NCBI RefSeq assembly: GCF_036634195.1
Contig: NZ_JAZIFY010000001.1
Location: 6,210,501-6,274,500, forward strand
DNA from: Streptomyces sp. P9-A4
Lineage (GTDB): Bacteria > Actinomycetota > Actinomycetes > Streptomycetales > Streptomycetaceae
Length of the DNA: 64,000 bases
Direction of reading: 5' to 3'
A program made the translations under genes and the position numbers. Positions 1 to 9,120 of the stretch are shown piece by piece (positions within the stretch are counted from its first letter, which is position 1; every line of letters begins with the position of its first letter). The notes beneath the pieces are model-generated. The model searched no databases. It was not told the DNA's origin and saw only the letters and a list, made by a program, of their open reading frames with translations.

Positions 1-226
1 CACCGGCCGGGGCTACCGTCCCGAGGCCCGTATCACCCGCGCCCAGCTCGGCCCCGAGGCGGGCATGGTCGGCGCCGCCGACCTCGCCCGGCTCGTCGCC
101 CGCCGCTTCCGCCGCGCCAACCGGCGCCGGGTGGAGCGGTACGAACGGTACGAGCGCTACGCCCAGGCCCTGCGCAACGGGACCTCGGCTCGGGCCCCCC
201 GTACCCCCGAGGACCCGCCTTCATGA
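1..226 (+). CDS. ROK-family sugar kinase, C-terminal fragment
   Basis: Only the last 74 codons lie in the window, read from base 2. The stretch LGPEAGMVGAADLAR followed by an Arg-rich tail is the usual C-terminal end of actinobacterial ROK-family glucokinase/regulator proteins; the ATP-binding and CxCGxxGC zinc motifs would be upstream, outside the window. The tail after residue 35 is unusually rich in Arg, Tyr and Glu. The stop codon overlaps the ATG of the next gene (ATGA), so the two are probably cotranscribed and translationally coupled. The family call rests on the short C-terminal motif only. Confidence 0.6.
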   Translation, partial: TGRGYRPEARITRAQLGPEAGMVGAADLARLVARRFRRANRRRVERYERYERYAQALRNGTSARAPRTPEDPPS

Positions 227-801
227 CCGTGCCCCACCAGTCCACCCCGCCCCGCACCCCGCAGGAGAGGCTCCCCGAGGACCACCGGCACATGATCCGC
301 CGCCGCTGGCTGACGGCCGTCATCATCGTGCTGCTCGTCGGCATCCCGGCCGGCTATCTCGTCATCTCCGCCGGGCAGAGCCGCGACAGCGGCCGGGACA
401 AGGAGCGCGAGTCCTCGGCGGCCGGCCTCCAGGAGAACTGGCCCTCGCTGATGAAGCGCCGGGTGTTCGAGGTGCCGGTCCCGGCCGGGGCGTGGGGCGT
501 CGCCTACTACGAGACCAGCAACTGGAAGACGAGCAGGCTGTACGTGCAGTTCTCGACGACCGCGACGGGTCTCGACGTCTTCCTCGCCGAGTCCGGCACG
601 AGCCGGGCGGCCCTCACCCCCGGGCGGGTGACCGTCGGCGAGCGGGACGTCGAGATCGCCGGCTGGCGCTTCGTGGAGGGCATGCAGTGGTCGGGCACCA
701 CGGTGACCCGTGAGAAGCCGCGGCCGCACACCGACATCACGGTCGACCTCACGGACCCGGCGTTCCCCCGGGTGTACGCGGTCTCGGCGACGAGTCCCTG
801 A
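223..801 (+). CDS. Single-pass membrane protein of unknown function
   Basis: A 192-residue protein with a cytoplasmic N-terminus of about 28 residues, an RRR stop-transfer patch and one hydrophobic segment (about residues 30-50, LTAVIIVLLVGIPAGYLVIS), followed by an extracytoplasmic domain of about 140 residues. The outer domain alternates short beta-like stretches with Gly and Pro turns and has no cysteine or recognisable catalytic motif. The start is fixed by the ATGA overlap with the upstream ROK gene. I do not recognise the family. Coupling to a sugar kinase gives a weak hint of a sensing or envelope role, nothing more. Confidence 0.75.
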   Translation: MTVPHQSTPPRTPQERLPEDHRHMIRRRWLTAVIIVLLVGIPAGYLVISAGQSRDSGRDKERESSAAGLQENWPSLMKRRVFEVPVPAGAWGVAYYETSNWKTSRLYVQFSTTATGLDVFLAESGTSRAALTPGRVTVGERDVEIAGWRFVEGMQWSGTTVTREKPRPHTDITVDLTDPAFPRVYAVSATSP

Positions 802-818
802 GATCCGGTCCTGAGAGC

Positions 819-837
819 GGCCGGACGTCGTCCGGCC
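819..837. terminator. Bidirectional stem-loop between convergent genes
   Basis: GGCCGGAC and GTCCGGCC form a perfect 8-bp stem with a 3-base loop. It sits in the 46-bp gap between the membrane protein and the convergent MarR gene, so it can serve both transcripts. No U-tract, as is usual in Streptomyces. Confidence 0.6.
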
Positions 838-847
838 CGCCCGTCCT

Positions 848-1288
848 TCAGGCGTTCTTCTCCATGCCCGGGCGCAGCCGGGCGAGCAGGGTGTAGAGGG
901 TCGCGCTCTCGTCCGCGTCGAGGGTGTCGAGCGCGCCGCTGGTGGCCTGCATCTCCTCGCGGACACGGCGGATGACCTCGCGGCCCTCGTCGGTCGCGAC
1001 GACGTTCTTCACACGGCGGTCGGCGGGGTCGGGCTCACGGCGGACCAGGTCGCGGGCCTCCAGGCGGTCGATGATCCCGGTGACGTTGGACGCGTCGCAG
1101 ACCAGCAGGGTGGCGAGCGCGCGCATCGGCAGCGGGCCGTTCAGCTGGGCGAGGACCTTCGCCTGGGTGGAGGTCAGTCCGTGGTGCGCGGCGGCGGACG
1201 CGAAGTCGCGCCACTGGGCCGTGCCGATGGCGGCGAGCAGCTCCATGAGCTGCAGCTTCGTGGGGGTGGCGGGGGTGGTCGCGCTCAT
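848..1288 (-). CDS. MarR-family transcriptional regulator
   Basis: A 146-residue winged-helix protein of typical MarR length. The recognition region (about residues 50-75, ALATLLVCDASNVTGIIDRL) and the wing with RREPDPADRRVKNVVATDEG (about 80-100) are diagnostic: DxR in the wing is the hallmark MarR motif. Flanking N- and C-terminal helices would form the dimer interface. It is divergent from an MFS exporter, and inverted repeats fill the shared promoter region, so it probably represses both itself and the exporter and is released by a ligand that the exporter removes. The inducer cannot be read from sequence. Confidence 0.93.
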   Translation of the reverse strand: MSATTPATPTKLQLMELLAAIGTAQWRDFASAAAHHGLTSTQAKVLAQLNGPLPMRALATLLVCDASNVTGIIDRLEARDLVRREPDPADRRVKNVVATDEGREVIRRVREEMQATSGALDTLDADESATLYTLLARLRPGMEKNA

Positions 1289-1310
1289 GGGACGAGCCTA
1301 CTCAGAACAC

Positions 1311-1374
1311 TTGACATTATCAATTGTTTACTTGACCACCTCAAGTATCCGGGCCTACCTTCGTCGAAGTACTT
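1311..1374. promoter_or_regulatory. Divergent marR/MFS promoters with MarR-type operators
   Basis: This AT-rich island contains a perfect inverted repeat TACTTGA-N5-TCAAGTA (1329-1347) and a second palindrome AAGTACTT (1367-1374). For the minus-strand regulator, TTGAGG and GATAAT lie 17 bp apart and overlap the first repeat. For the exporter, TTGACC (1332-1337) and TACCTT (1356-1361) fit with an 18-bp spacer. Both promoters would be covered by a dimer bound at 1329-1347. Promoter boxes are assigned by consensus only. Confidence 0.65.
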
Positions 1375-1424
1375 GATGAGATCAAACATCGACGGACTAA
1401 AGCACTGAAAAGGCCTCTCCTGTC

Positions 1425-2912
1425 ATGAGCCACACCCCCGCGCCGCCCTCCGCCGATCCCCGGCGCGAGACGCTCATCGTCTTCGCCCTGAGCCTCGCCG
1501 CCATGGTCGTCTCGATGATGCAGACCCTGCCGGTCCCGATCCTCGGCCTCATCCGCGCCGACCTGGGCACCTCGGCCGCGAACGTGAGCTGGGTGACCAC
1601 CGCGACCCTGCTCTCCGCCGCCGTCTTCACCCCGCTGCTCGGCCGCTTCGGCGACCAGCACGGAAAGAAGCCCACCCTCGTCGCCGTCCTCGGCGTCATG
1701 GTCGCCGGCTCCGTCGTCGCCGCCCTCGCGACCTCGCTGCCCCTGCTCGTCCTCGGCCGCGTCCTCCAGGGCGCCGCCACCGCGATCTTCCCGCTCGCCC
1801 TCTCCGTACTCCGCGAGGAGGTCCGCCCGCAGAAGCTGCCCGGCGCCATGTCGCTGGTCAGCGGCACCCTCGCCTTCGGCAGCGGACTCGCGCTCGTCGC
1901 GACCGGCCTGCTCACCTCGGGCTCCGGTGCCGACTACCGCAACGCCTTCTGGATGGCGACCGGCTTCGCCGCGCTCGCCCTGCTGGCCGTCGTCCTCCTC
2001 GTCCCCGCCACCCGCCACAAGACCGGCGGTCGCACCGACCTCCTCGGCGCGCTGACCCTCGGCCTCACCCTCCTGCTGCTCCTGCTGCCCGTCTCGCAGG
2101 GCCACGAGTGGGGCTGGACCTCGGCCCGCACCCTCGGCAGCTTCGCCGGGTCGGCCGTCATGGCGGCCGTCTGGGTCCTCACCGAGCTGAAGGTCCGCGA
2201 ACCCCTCGTCGACATGAGGATGTTCGTCCACCGGCCCGTCCTCATGGCCAACCTGGCCGGTGTCCTCGTCGGCTTCGGCATGTTCGCGAACTTCCTGGGC
2301 GTCTCCTACCTGGTCCAGATGCCCGAGGCGCTCACCGGGTACGGCTTCGGGGCGTCCGTCCTGCGCGCCTCCGTCGAGTTCCTGCTGCCCGGCGCGATCG
2401 TCTCGCTGCTTGCCTCGCCCGTCGGCGGCCAACTGGTCCGCCACCGGGGCCCGCGCACGGCCCTGGCCGTGGCCGCCGCCCTCGGCGCGGTGGGCTTCGT
2501 CTGGCTCGCCCTGGGCCACGGGCAGACGGCTTCGGTGATCGGGGCCGGTGTGGTCGTCGGCGCCTCCGTCAGCTTCGGTTACGCGGCGATGCCGGCGGTC
2601 ATCATGGCGAGCGTCCCGCACCACCAGAGCGGCATCGCCAACGGCATCAACTCCATCTCGCGCTCCACGGGCAGCGCGATCGGCAGCGCGGTGGTCACGA
2701 CGATCCTGGCCTCGCGGACGGTCGAGCACCTCCCCGCGGGGATCCCGCCGCTGCCGGCGGAGTCCGGCTTCACCCTCACCTTCTGGATCGGGGCGACGGC
2801 CTTCGCCCTGGTCGGTCTGGTGGCCTGGCTCGGCCTCCGTGCCCGCCCCGAGCCCCGCACGGCCACGGAGGCCGCCCCGGCCGCCGACACCGAGAAGGTG
2901 GCCGCCGGATAG
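1425..2912 (+). CDS. MFS drug exporter, 14-TM (DHA2/EmrB-QacA type)
   Basis: A 495-residue, strongly hydrophobic major facilitator with about 14 transmembrane segments, the length expected for the DHA2 drug:H+ antiporter group. The loop between TM2 and TM3 has the motif A variant GRFGDQHGKKPTL (about residues 75-87), and VLGRVLQGAATAIFPLALSV (about 108-127) matches the TM4 motif B/C region. The cytoplasmic C-terminus is short and Ala-rich. The gene is divergent from the MarR regulator, with operator-like repeats between. Proton-driven efflux of a hydrophobic compound sensed by that MarR protein is the natural inference; the substrate is unknown. Confidence 0.92.
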   Translation: MSHTPAPPSADPRRETLIVFALSLAAMVVSMMQTLPVPILGLIRADLGTSAANVSWVTTATLLSAAVFTPLLGRFGDQHGKKPTLVAVLGVMVAGSVVAALATSLPLLVLGRVLQGAATAIFPLALSVLREEVRPQKLPGAMSLVSGTLAFGSGLALVATGLLTSGSGADYRNAFWMATGFAALALLAVVLLVPATRHKTGGRTDLLGALTLGLTLLLLLLPVSQGHEWGWTSARTLGSFAGSAVMAAVWVLTELKVREPLVDMRMFVHRPVLMANLAGVLVGFGMFANFLGVSYLVQMPEALTGYGFGASVLRASVEFLLPGAIVSLLASPVGGQLVRHRGPRTALAVAAALGAVGFVWLALGHGQTASVIGAGVVVGASVSFGYAAMPAVIMASVPHHQSGIANGINSISRSTGSAIGSAVVTTILASRTVEHLPAGIPPLPAESGFTLTFWIGATAFALVGLVAWLGLRARPEPRTATEAAPAADTEKVAAG

Positions 2913-2951
2913 GGAGCCCCCGCGCCGTCGTCGAGCGGCCCCGACAGCGGG

Positions 2952-2983
2952 AAAGTCCCGCCGGAACGGTCCGGCGGGACTTT
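2952..2983 (+). terminator. Intrinsic terminator after the MFS gene
   Basis: AAAGTCCCGCCGG and CCGGCGGGACTTT form a perfect 13-bp stem around a 6-base loop, ending in TTT, 39 bp after the exporter stop codon. It insulates the MFS gene from the hydroxyproline locus. Confidence 0.85.
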
Positions 2984-3043
2984 GTCGTACCCGGTCCGGC
3001 GGCCATACCCGCGAACGTGAGGCAACCGGTATCCCCACAGGGG

Positions 3044-3072
3044 TTGTCAGTACAATTTCACATTACTATGGT
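3044..3072 (+). promoter_or_regulatory. Promoter with overlapping regulon operator (site 1)
   Basis: TTGTCA (3044-3049) and TATGGT (3067-3072) are spaced by 17 bp. The whole interval is a near copy of the promoter of the ABC importer (10923-10951, opposite strand): 25 of 26 bases match over 3044-3069. The core CAATTTCACATTAC has an imperfect AAT/ATT dyad. Repetition at four promoters of the locus points to the operator of the GntR regulator at 17650. Confidence 0.7.
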
Positions 3073-3115
3073 ACAGGCGCGTCATCCCGACACCCCTTCC
3101 CGGAGGCTGTACTTC

Positions 3116-4102
3116 GTGAGCACCACCCCGCACACGGTCCGCACCACCGACTACCACGCCGCCGGCGAGCCCTTCCGGATCGTGGACGAGGACCTGCCCC
3201 CCATCCCCGGCGACACCGTCGCCGAACGCCGCGCCACCGCGCTCGGACCCGGCGGCTCCGGCACCGACCCGCGCCCCGGCCCCCTCGACGATCTGCGCCG
3301 CCTCCTCTCCCGGGAGCCGCGCGGGCACGCCGGAATGTACGGCGGCTTCATCGTGCCGCCCGACGACGACGGCGCCCACTTCGGCGTCCTCTTCTGGCAC
3401 AAGGACGGCTACTCCACCGCCTGCGGCCACGGCACCATGGCCCTCGGCGCCTGGGCCGTCGACACCGGCCGCGTCCCCGTCCCCGACGACGGCGACGTCC
3501 CCGTCCGCATCGACGTGCCCTCCGGCCGCGTCACCGCGACCGTGCACCGCGCCGAAGGCCGCACCACCGGAGTCACCTTCCGCAACATCCCGGCCCGCAC
3601 CCTCGCCCGCAAGGTCCCGGTCACCACCACCTTCGGCACCGTCGACGTCGACATCGCCGACTCCGGCGCCTGCTACGTCTCCGTCCCCGCCCGCGCGCTC
3701 GGCCTCCACGTCACCGTGCCCGACCTGCCCGAACTCGTCCGCGCCGGACGGGAGATCCGCGCCGCGCTCCCCACGTACGACGTGTACGGCGTCATCCTCC
3801 ACGAAGAACTGCCCGACACCCCCGAAGGGCCCGCCCAGCGCAACGTCACCGTCTTCGCCGACGGCCAGATCGACCGCTCGCCCTGCGGCTCCGGCACCTC
3901 CGCGCGCCTCGTCCTGCTCGGCGAGGACGGTCGCCTCGCCCCCGGCGAGACCCTGCGCCACGAATCCGTCGTCGGCACCGTCTTCACGGGCCGCCTCCTC
4001 GACGGAGGGGTCACCGAGGTCACCGGCACCACCCACCGCACCGGCAGCCACGCCTTCCACCTCGACCCCCACGACGACCTGGGAGCGGGGTTCCTCCTGT
4101 GA
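3116..4102 (+). CDS. Proline racemase-family enzyme (hydroxyproline epimerase or dehydratase)
   Basis: A 328-residue member of the proline racemase superfamily. Both catalytic thiols are present: Cys103 in TACGHGT and Cys257 in DRSPCGSG. The GYST context before the first Cys, with EPRGHAGMYG upstream, resembles the trans-3-hydroxyproline dehydratase branch, but that branch usually has Thr at the second position. Racemase, epimerase and dehydratase activities therefore all remain possible. The GTG start is chosen for the GGAGG 9 bases upstream; an ATG at 3068 lies inside the promoter. The stop overlaps the next gene (GTGA), an ornithine-cyclodeaminase-like reductase, a pairing that favours 3-hydroxyproline to pyrroline-2-carboxylate to proline chemistry. 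Confidence 0.85.
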   Translation: MSTTPHTVRTTDYHAAGEPFRIVDEDLPPIPGDTVAERRATALGPGGSGTDPRPGPLDDLRRLLSREPRGHAGMYGGFIVPPDDDGAHFGVLFWHKDGYSTACGHGTMALGAWAVDTGRVPVPDDGDVPVRIDVPSGRVTATVHRAEGRTTGVTFRNIPARTLARKVPVTTTFGTVDVDIADSGACYVSVPARALGLHVTVPDLPELVRAGREIRAALPTYDVYGVILHEELPDTPEGPAQRNVTVFADGQIDRSPCGSGTSARLVLLGEDGRLAPGETLRHESVVGTVFTGRLLDGGVTEVTGTTHRTGSHAFHLDPHDDLGAGFLL

Positions 4103-5034
4103 CCAGGCCGCTCTTCCTCGACGCCGCGACCATGGCCCGCCTGCTGGGCCCCGCCGCCGTCGCCGACGTCCTCGCCGACGCCCTGCGCGCCGGACTCGAA
4201 CCCGACGCCCAGCCGCACCGCACCGCCGTCCCCGTCCCGGCCGGCGAACTCCTCCTGATGCCCGCCGCCTTCGGCTCCTTCGCCGGCGTCAAGATCGCCG
4301 GAGTCGCCCCCGGCAACGCCGCCCTCGGGCTGCCCCGCATCACCGGCTCCTACCTGCTGCTCGACGGCACCGACCTCCGGCCGCTCGCCCTCCTCGACGG
4401 GGCGGCCCTCACCGAGCTGCGCACCCCGGCCGTCTCCGCCCTCGCCGTCAGCCGTCTGACCCCGGCCGACCGGCCGCTGCGCCTCGTCGTCTTCGGCTCG
4501 GGCCCCCAGGCCTACGGCCACCTGGAGGCCGTCCTCGCCGTCCGCGAGGTCGCCGAGGCCGTCGTCGTCGCGCGCAACGAGGCCGGCGGACGCGCCCTCG
4601 CCGGATACGCCCGCACCCTCGGCGCCCTCGCCCGCACCGGCGCCCCCGACGAGGTCGCCAAGGCCGACCTCGTCGTCTGCTGCACCACGGCCCGCGAACC
4701 GCTCTTCGACGGCGCCCTGGTGCCGCCCGGCGCCACCGTCGTCGCCGTCGGCTCGCACGAGCCGGACGCCCGCGAGACCGACAGCACGCTCGTCGCGCGC
4801 TCCGAGGTCTACGTCGAGGGGCGGTCCGCCGCGCTGCGCGAGGCGGGCGACCTGCTCGTCCCCCTCTCCGAGGGGGCGATCGCGGCCGACCACATCGCGG
4901 GCGACCTCGCCGAGCTGGTGACCGGGCGCAGCCTGCCCTCGGAGGACCGCCCGCGCTTCTTCAAGAGCGTGGGAATGGCCTGGGAGGACCTCGCCGTCGC
5001 CACCGCCCTCTACCGGGCCGCCGGTTCGGCTTGA
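4099..5034 (+). CDS. Ornithine cyclodeaminase/mu-crystallin family reductase (probable delta1-pyrroline-2-carboxylate reductase)
   Basis: A 311-residue member of the OCD/mu-crystallin family. The Rossmann motif is VVFGSGPQAYGHLEAV (about residues 132-147), preceded by LLLMPAAFG and GVKIAGVAPGN, which in this family help bind the amino-acid carboxylate, and LLDGAALTELRTPAVSALA, the conserved TxxRTxA-type segment. In hydroxyproline loci, members of this family usually act as NAD(P)H-dependent delta1-pyrroline-2-carboxylate reductases, making L-proline from the 3-hydroxyproline dehydratase product. The GTG start overlaps the stop of the racemase-family gene by GTGA, so the two are coupled. Ornithine cyclodeaminase or alanine dehydrogenase activity is not excluded. 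Confidence 0.83.
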   Translation: MTRPLFLDAATMARLLGPAAVADVLADALRAGLEPDAQPHRTAVPVPAGELLLMPAAFGSFAGVKIAGVAPGNAALGLPRITGSYLLLDGTDLRPLALLDGAALTELRTPAVSALAVSRLTPADRPLRLVVFGSGPQAYGHLEAVLAVREVAEAVVVARNEAGGRALAGYARTLGALARTGAPDEVAKADLVVCCTTAREPLFDGALVPPGATVVAVGSHEPDARETDSTLVARSEVYVEGRSAALREAGDLLVPLSEGAIAADHIAGDLAELVTGRSLPSEDRPRFFKSVGMAWEDLAVATALYRAAGSA

Positions 5035-5040
5035 TCACAG

Positions 5041-5084
5041 CCGAATGCCCCGGCCCCGCCCGAAGGCGGGACCGGGGCATTCGG
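5041..5084. terminator. Strong bidirectional terminator
   Basis: A 20-base arm (5041-5060) pairs with 5065-5084 around a CGAA tetraloop; the only mismatch is near the middle of the stem. It separates the plus-strand reductase from the convergent importer operon, serving both. Confidence 0.85.
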
Positions 5085-5090
5085 CGTTCC

Positions 5091-6067
5091 TCAGGCGGCT
5101 TCGGGGAAGTGGCAGGCGACCTCCCGCGCCTCGCCCGGTGCGGCGATCCGCAGCAGCGGAGCCTCCGTACGGCAGATCGCCTGCGCCTTCGGGCAGCGCG
5201 GGTGGAAGGTGCAGCCCGGCGGGGGAGAGGCGGGGCTCGGCGGGTCACCGAGCAGCGTGATCCGCTCGCGCGCCCGCTCGGCCGCCGGGTCCGGCAGCGG
5301 TACGGCGGACAGCAGCGCCCGGGTGTAGGGGTGCGCGGGGGCCGCGTACACCCGTTCCTTGGCGCCGATCTCCACGATCCGGCCGAGGTACATCACGGCC
5401 ACCCGGTCGCAGACCCGCTTCACCACGGACAGGTCGTGGGCGATGAAGAGGTAGGCGAGGCCCAGTTCGCGCTGGAGCCGCTCCATCAGATTGACGATCT
5501 GCGCCTGGACGGAGACATCGAGGGCGGAGACCGGTTCGTCGGCCACCACCAGACGGGGACCGGTGGCCAGGGCGCGGGCGATGCCGATGCGCTGGGCCTG
5601 GCCGCCGGAGAACTCGTGCGGGTAGCGGTCGATGTGCTCGGGGATGAGCCCGACCAGCTCCATCAGCTCCACGGCCCGCTCGCGCGCCGCAGCCGCCGAA
5701 CTCCCCTGCACGAGCAGCGGGTCGGAGATGATCCGGGCCACCGTCTGCCGGGGGTTGAGGGAGGAGTGCGGGTCCTGGAAGACCATCTGGAGGTCGCGCC
5801 GGAGCGGTTTGAGCTCCCGCTGCGACAGATGGCTGATGTCGCGCCCGTCGTACGAGACGGAGCCGGCGGTCGGTTCCAGGAGCCGTACGATCGTGCGGCC
5901 CGTGGTCGACTTGCCGCAGCCGGACTCGCCGACGAGGCCCAGGGTCTCGCCCGCCGCCACGTCGAAGCCGATGCCGTCGACAGCCCGGACCGGGGCCGAG
6001 CTCCTGCGGCGCCCCGGGAACGTCATCGTGAGGTCCCGGACCCGGAGCAGGGGCGGTGGGGTCGTGG

Positions 6068-6071
<4 letters not shown>
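5091..6071 (-). CDS. Oligopeptide-type ABC transporter ATP-binding protein (DppF/OppF-like)
   Basis: A 326-residue nucleotide-binding subunit. Walker A GLVGESGCGKST (about residues 45-56), Q-loop MVFQDPHSSLNPRQT, signature FSGGQAQRIGIARAL and Walker B LVVADEPVSALDVS are all present, followed by the H-loop (FIAHDLSVV). The C-terminal oligopeptide extension has the CxFHPRCPKAQAIC cysteine pattern that in this family can hold an Fe-S cluster. The ATG overlaps the stop of the upstream partner ATPase (ATGA). It is the last gene of a five-gene minus-strand operon and would pair with the 6068 ATPase to power import through the two permeases. Confidence 0.94.
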
Positions 6072-7071
<1,000 letters not shown>

Positions 7072-7072
<1 letters not shown>

Positions 7073-8058
7073 CAGTACCTCACTCGCGGGTCGACGACGG
7101 CGTACAGCAGGTCGACGGCCAGGTTGGCGACGACGATGAAGGTGGCGGCGAGCAGGGTCACGCCGAGGACGACGGGCTGGTCGCCGGTGGACAGGGCGCC
7201 GTAGAAGAGGCGTCCGACTCCGGGCAGTCCGAAGATGGACTCGGTGATGACCGCGCCCGCGAGCAGCCCGCCCAGGTCCATCCCGAAGATGGTCAGGATG
7301 GGTGTCATGCCGGCGCGCAGTCCGTGCTTGACGACCACGGTGCGGCGCGGGAGGCCCTTGGCGCGGGCGGTGCGGATGTACGGCTCCGCCATGCTCTCGA
7401 TCATCGAACTCCGGCTCTGCCGCGCGTACATGGCGGCGTAGAGCAGGGCCAGCGCCAGCCAGGGGAGCAGCAGGTTGGAGGCCCAGGAGAGCGGGTCGGA
7501 GCCGAAGGGCACGTACTGCGGGTAGGGCAGCAGGCCGGCGACCCGGATCAGCCCGTAGATCAGCATCACCGAGGTGAAGTAGACGGGCAGCGAGGCGGCG
7601 GCGACCGCGCCGACCATCAGGACCCGGTCGGTGACGGTGTCCTTGCGGAGTGCGGCGGTGACGCCCGCGCCGAGACCGAGCACCAGCCAGATCACGGCGG
7701 CGCCCACGGCCAGCGAGGCGGAGACCGGCAGCCGGTCGACGAGGAGGTCCCAGACGCCCTGGCTGTTCTCGTACGAGTAGCCGAGGCAGGGGAAGTCGCA
7801 CTCCAGGGCGTACTGGCCGGTGCCCAGGGTGCGGCCGGTGAAGATGCCGGTGACGAAGTCGGCGAACTGCCGCCAGAGCGGGGCGTCCAGGCCCATGTTG
7901 GCGCGGATGGCCTCCAGGCGGTCGGCGCTGCACGACTTGCCGCAGGCGGCGGCAGCGGGGTCGGAGGGGAGGACGTAGAAGATGGCGAAGGTGACGGCGG
8001 CGATGGCGAGCAGTACGCCGAGCACGCCGAGCAGCCGGCGGCCGAGGTAGAGGATCAC
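7072..8058 (-). CDS. Oligopeptide-type ABC transporter permease (DppB-like)
   Basis: A 328-residue inner-membrane permease with the DppB/OppB layout: an N-terminal TM (LGVLGVLLAIAAVTFAIFYV), a long extracytoplasmic loop containing two Cys pairs (AACGKSCSADR; ECDFPCLGY), and five further TM segments. The EAA loop ending RTARAKGLPRRTVVVKHGLR (about residues 228-247) contacts the ATPases. The cysteine-rich outer loop is larger than in the enteric proteins and is common in actinobacterial homologues. Stop and start codons overlap with both neighbours, showing a tightly coupled operon. Confidence 0.93.
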
Positions 8059-9080
8059 GCGCCGCCTCCCCTCGGGTCGAGGACGTCGCGCAGCGTGTCG
8101 CCGAGGAGGGTGAACGCGAGCACGGTGAGGAACAGGCAGAGACTCGGGACGGCGAAGTACATGGGGTCCGTGTCGTAGTAGGCGACGCTCTCGGCGATCA
8201 TCTGGCCCCAGGAGGGCGTCGGCGGACGGACGCCGACGCCGAGGTAGCTGAGGGCGGCCTCGGTGGCGATCATGCCGGGGACCATCAGCGTGGTGTAGGC
8301 GATGACGGGGCCCGCGACGCCCGGGAGGATGTCGCGGACGAGGATGCGCCAGGGGCCGGAGCCGCCGACGCGGGCGGCGTCGACGTACTCGCGGTGTTTG
8401 AGCGACAGGGTCTGGCCGCGGACGACGCGGGCGATGCCGGGCCAGCCGAAGAGGCCGATGACGGCGGTCATGAGGACGATCCGGTTGACGTCCCGGGCCA
8501 CCGACATCATCGCGATCATGAAGATGAGGGAGGGGAAGGACATGGTGAGGTCCATCAGCCGGGACAGCACGGTGTCGGTGCGGCCGCCGAAGTAGCCGGC
8601 GGCGATGCCGGCCGCCGTCCCCGCGACGACGACGATGGCCGTCGCGGAGAAGGCGATGAGCAGCGACACCTGGGCGCCGTGCACGACCCGGGCGAACAGG
8701 TCGCGGCCGGTGATGGGCTCGACGCCGAGCCAGTGGTCGGCCGAGACGCCGCCGAGCGGACCGATGGGCAGGCCGCCCAGGTACGGGTCGACGGCGCTCT
8801 TGTCGAACTCGTCCGGGCCCCAGCCGCCCAGCGTGCTGAGCAGCGGGGCGGCCACGGTGAGGAGCGCGAAGAACGCGACCACGCCGAGGGAGATCCGGGC
8901 GGAGGGGCGGCGGCGCAGTTCGGCGCGGACGAGCTGCCAGGGCCCGCCGGCCGCGCGGTCGGCGGGCGGGGTGGCGCTCTTGCGGAACCTGCCGGACCTG
9001 CCCGGTTTTCCCGGCTCGGTGGGTCCGGTGGATGTGCGGGGCTCGTCGGGCTGGGTGGTGCCCGTGGTGTCGATGGTCAT
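8055..9080 (-). CDS. Oligopeptide-type ABC transporter permease (DppC-like)
   Basis: A 341-residue permease of the DppC/OppC type. A 60-residue, Thr/Pro/Gly-rich N-terminal tail precedes the first TM (SLGVVAFFALLTVAAPLLS), then a DPYLGGLPIGP loop and LGVEPITGRDLFARVVHGAQVSL, the standard entry to the permease core, and the EAA loop YVDAARVGGSGPWRILVRDILP. A tandem duplication of the first 29 bases of the gene lies immediately upstream and forms a short leader reading frame ending on this start codon. The unusual tail may have grown from such duplications. Confidence 0.93.
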   Translation of the reverse strand: MTIDTTGTTQPDEPRTSTGPTEPGKPGRSGRFRKSATPPADRAAGGPWQLVRAELRRRPSARISLGVVAFFALLTVAAPLLSTLGGWGPDEFDKSAVDPYLGGLPIGPLGGVSADHWLGVEPITGRDLFARVVHGAQVSLLIAFSATAIVVVAGTAAGIAAGYFGGRTDTVLSRLMDLTMSFPSLIFMIAMMSVARDVNRIVLMTAVIGLFGWPGIARVVRGQTLSLKHREYVDAARVGGSGPWRILVRDILPGVAGPVIAYTTLMVPGMIATEAALSYLGVGVRPPTPSWGQMIAESVAYYDTDPMYFAVPSLCLFLTVLAFTLLGDTLRDVLDPRGGGA

Positions 9081-9109
9081 CGGGTGGTGCCCGTCGTGTC
9101 GGTGGTCAT
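9052..9109. repeat. 29-bp tandem duplication of the DppC-like gene start
   Basis: Bases 9081-9109 and 9052-9080 (minus-strand order) are two copies of ATGACC(A/T)(C)CGACAC..GGGCACCACC, differing at about three positions. Because 29 is not a multiple of three, the first copy is read out of frame with the permease. Confidence 0.8.
9077..9109 (-). CDS. Possible 10-residue leader cistron before the DppC-like gene
   Basis: ATG at 9109 opens a reading frame encoding MTTDTTGTTR, whose TGA overlaps the ATG of the permease (ATGA). It arises from a tandem copy of the permease start region. It could couple translation or set permease level, or the upstream ATG could be inert. No strong ribosome binding site is visible, so translation is uncertain. 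Confidence 0.35.
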   Translation of the reverse strand: MTTDTTGTTR

Positions 9110-9120
9110 CGGGCCGGTTC

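Noticed and set aside
3068..3115. ATG at 3068 as the start of the first racemase-family gene
   Set aside because: It lies inside the promoter/operator and lacks a ribosome binding site; the GTG at 3116 has GGAGG at the right distance.
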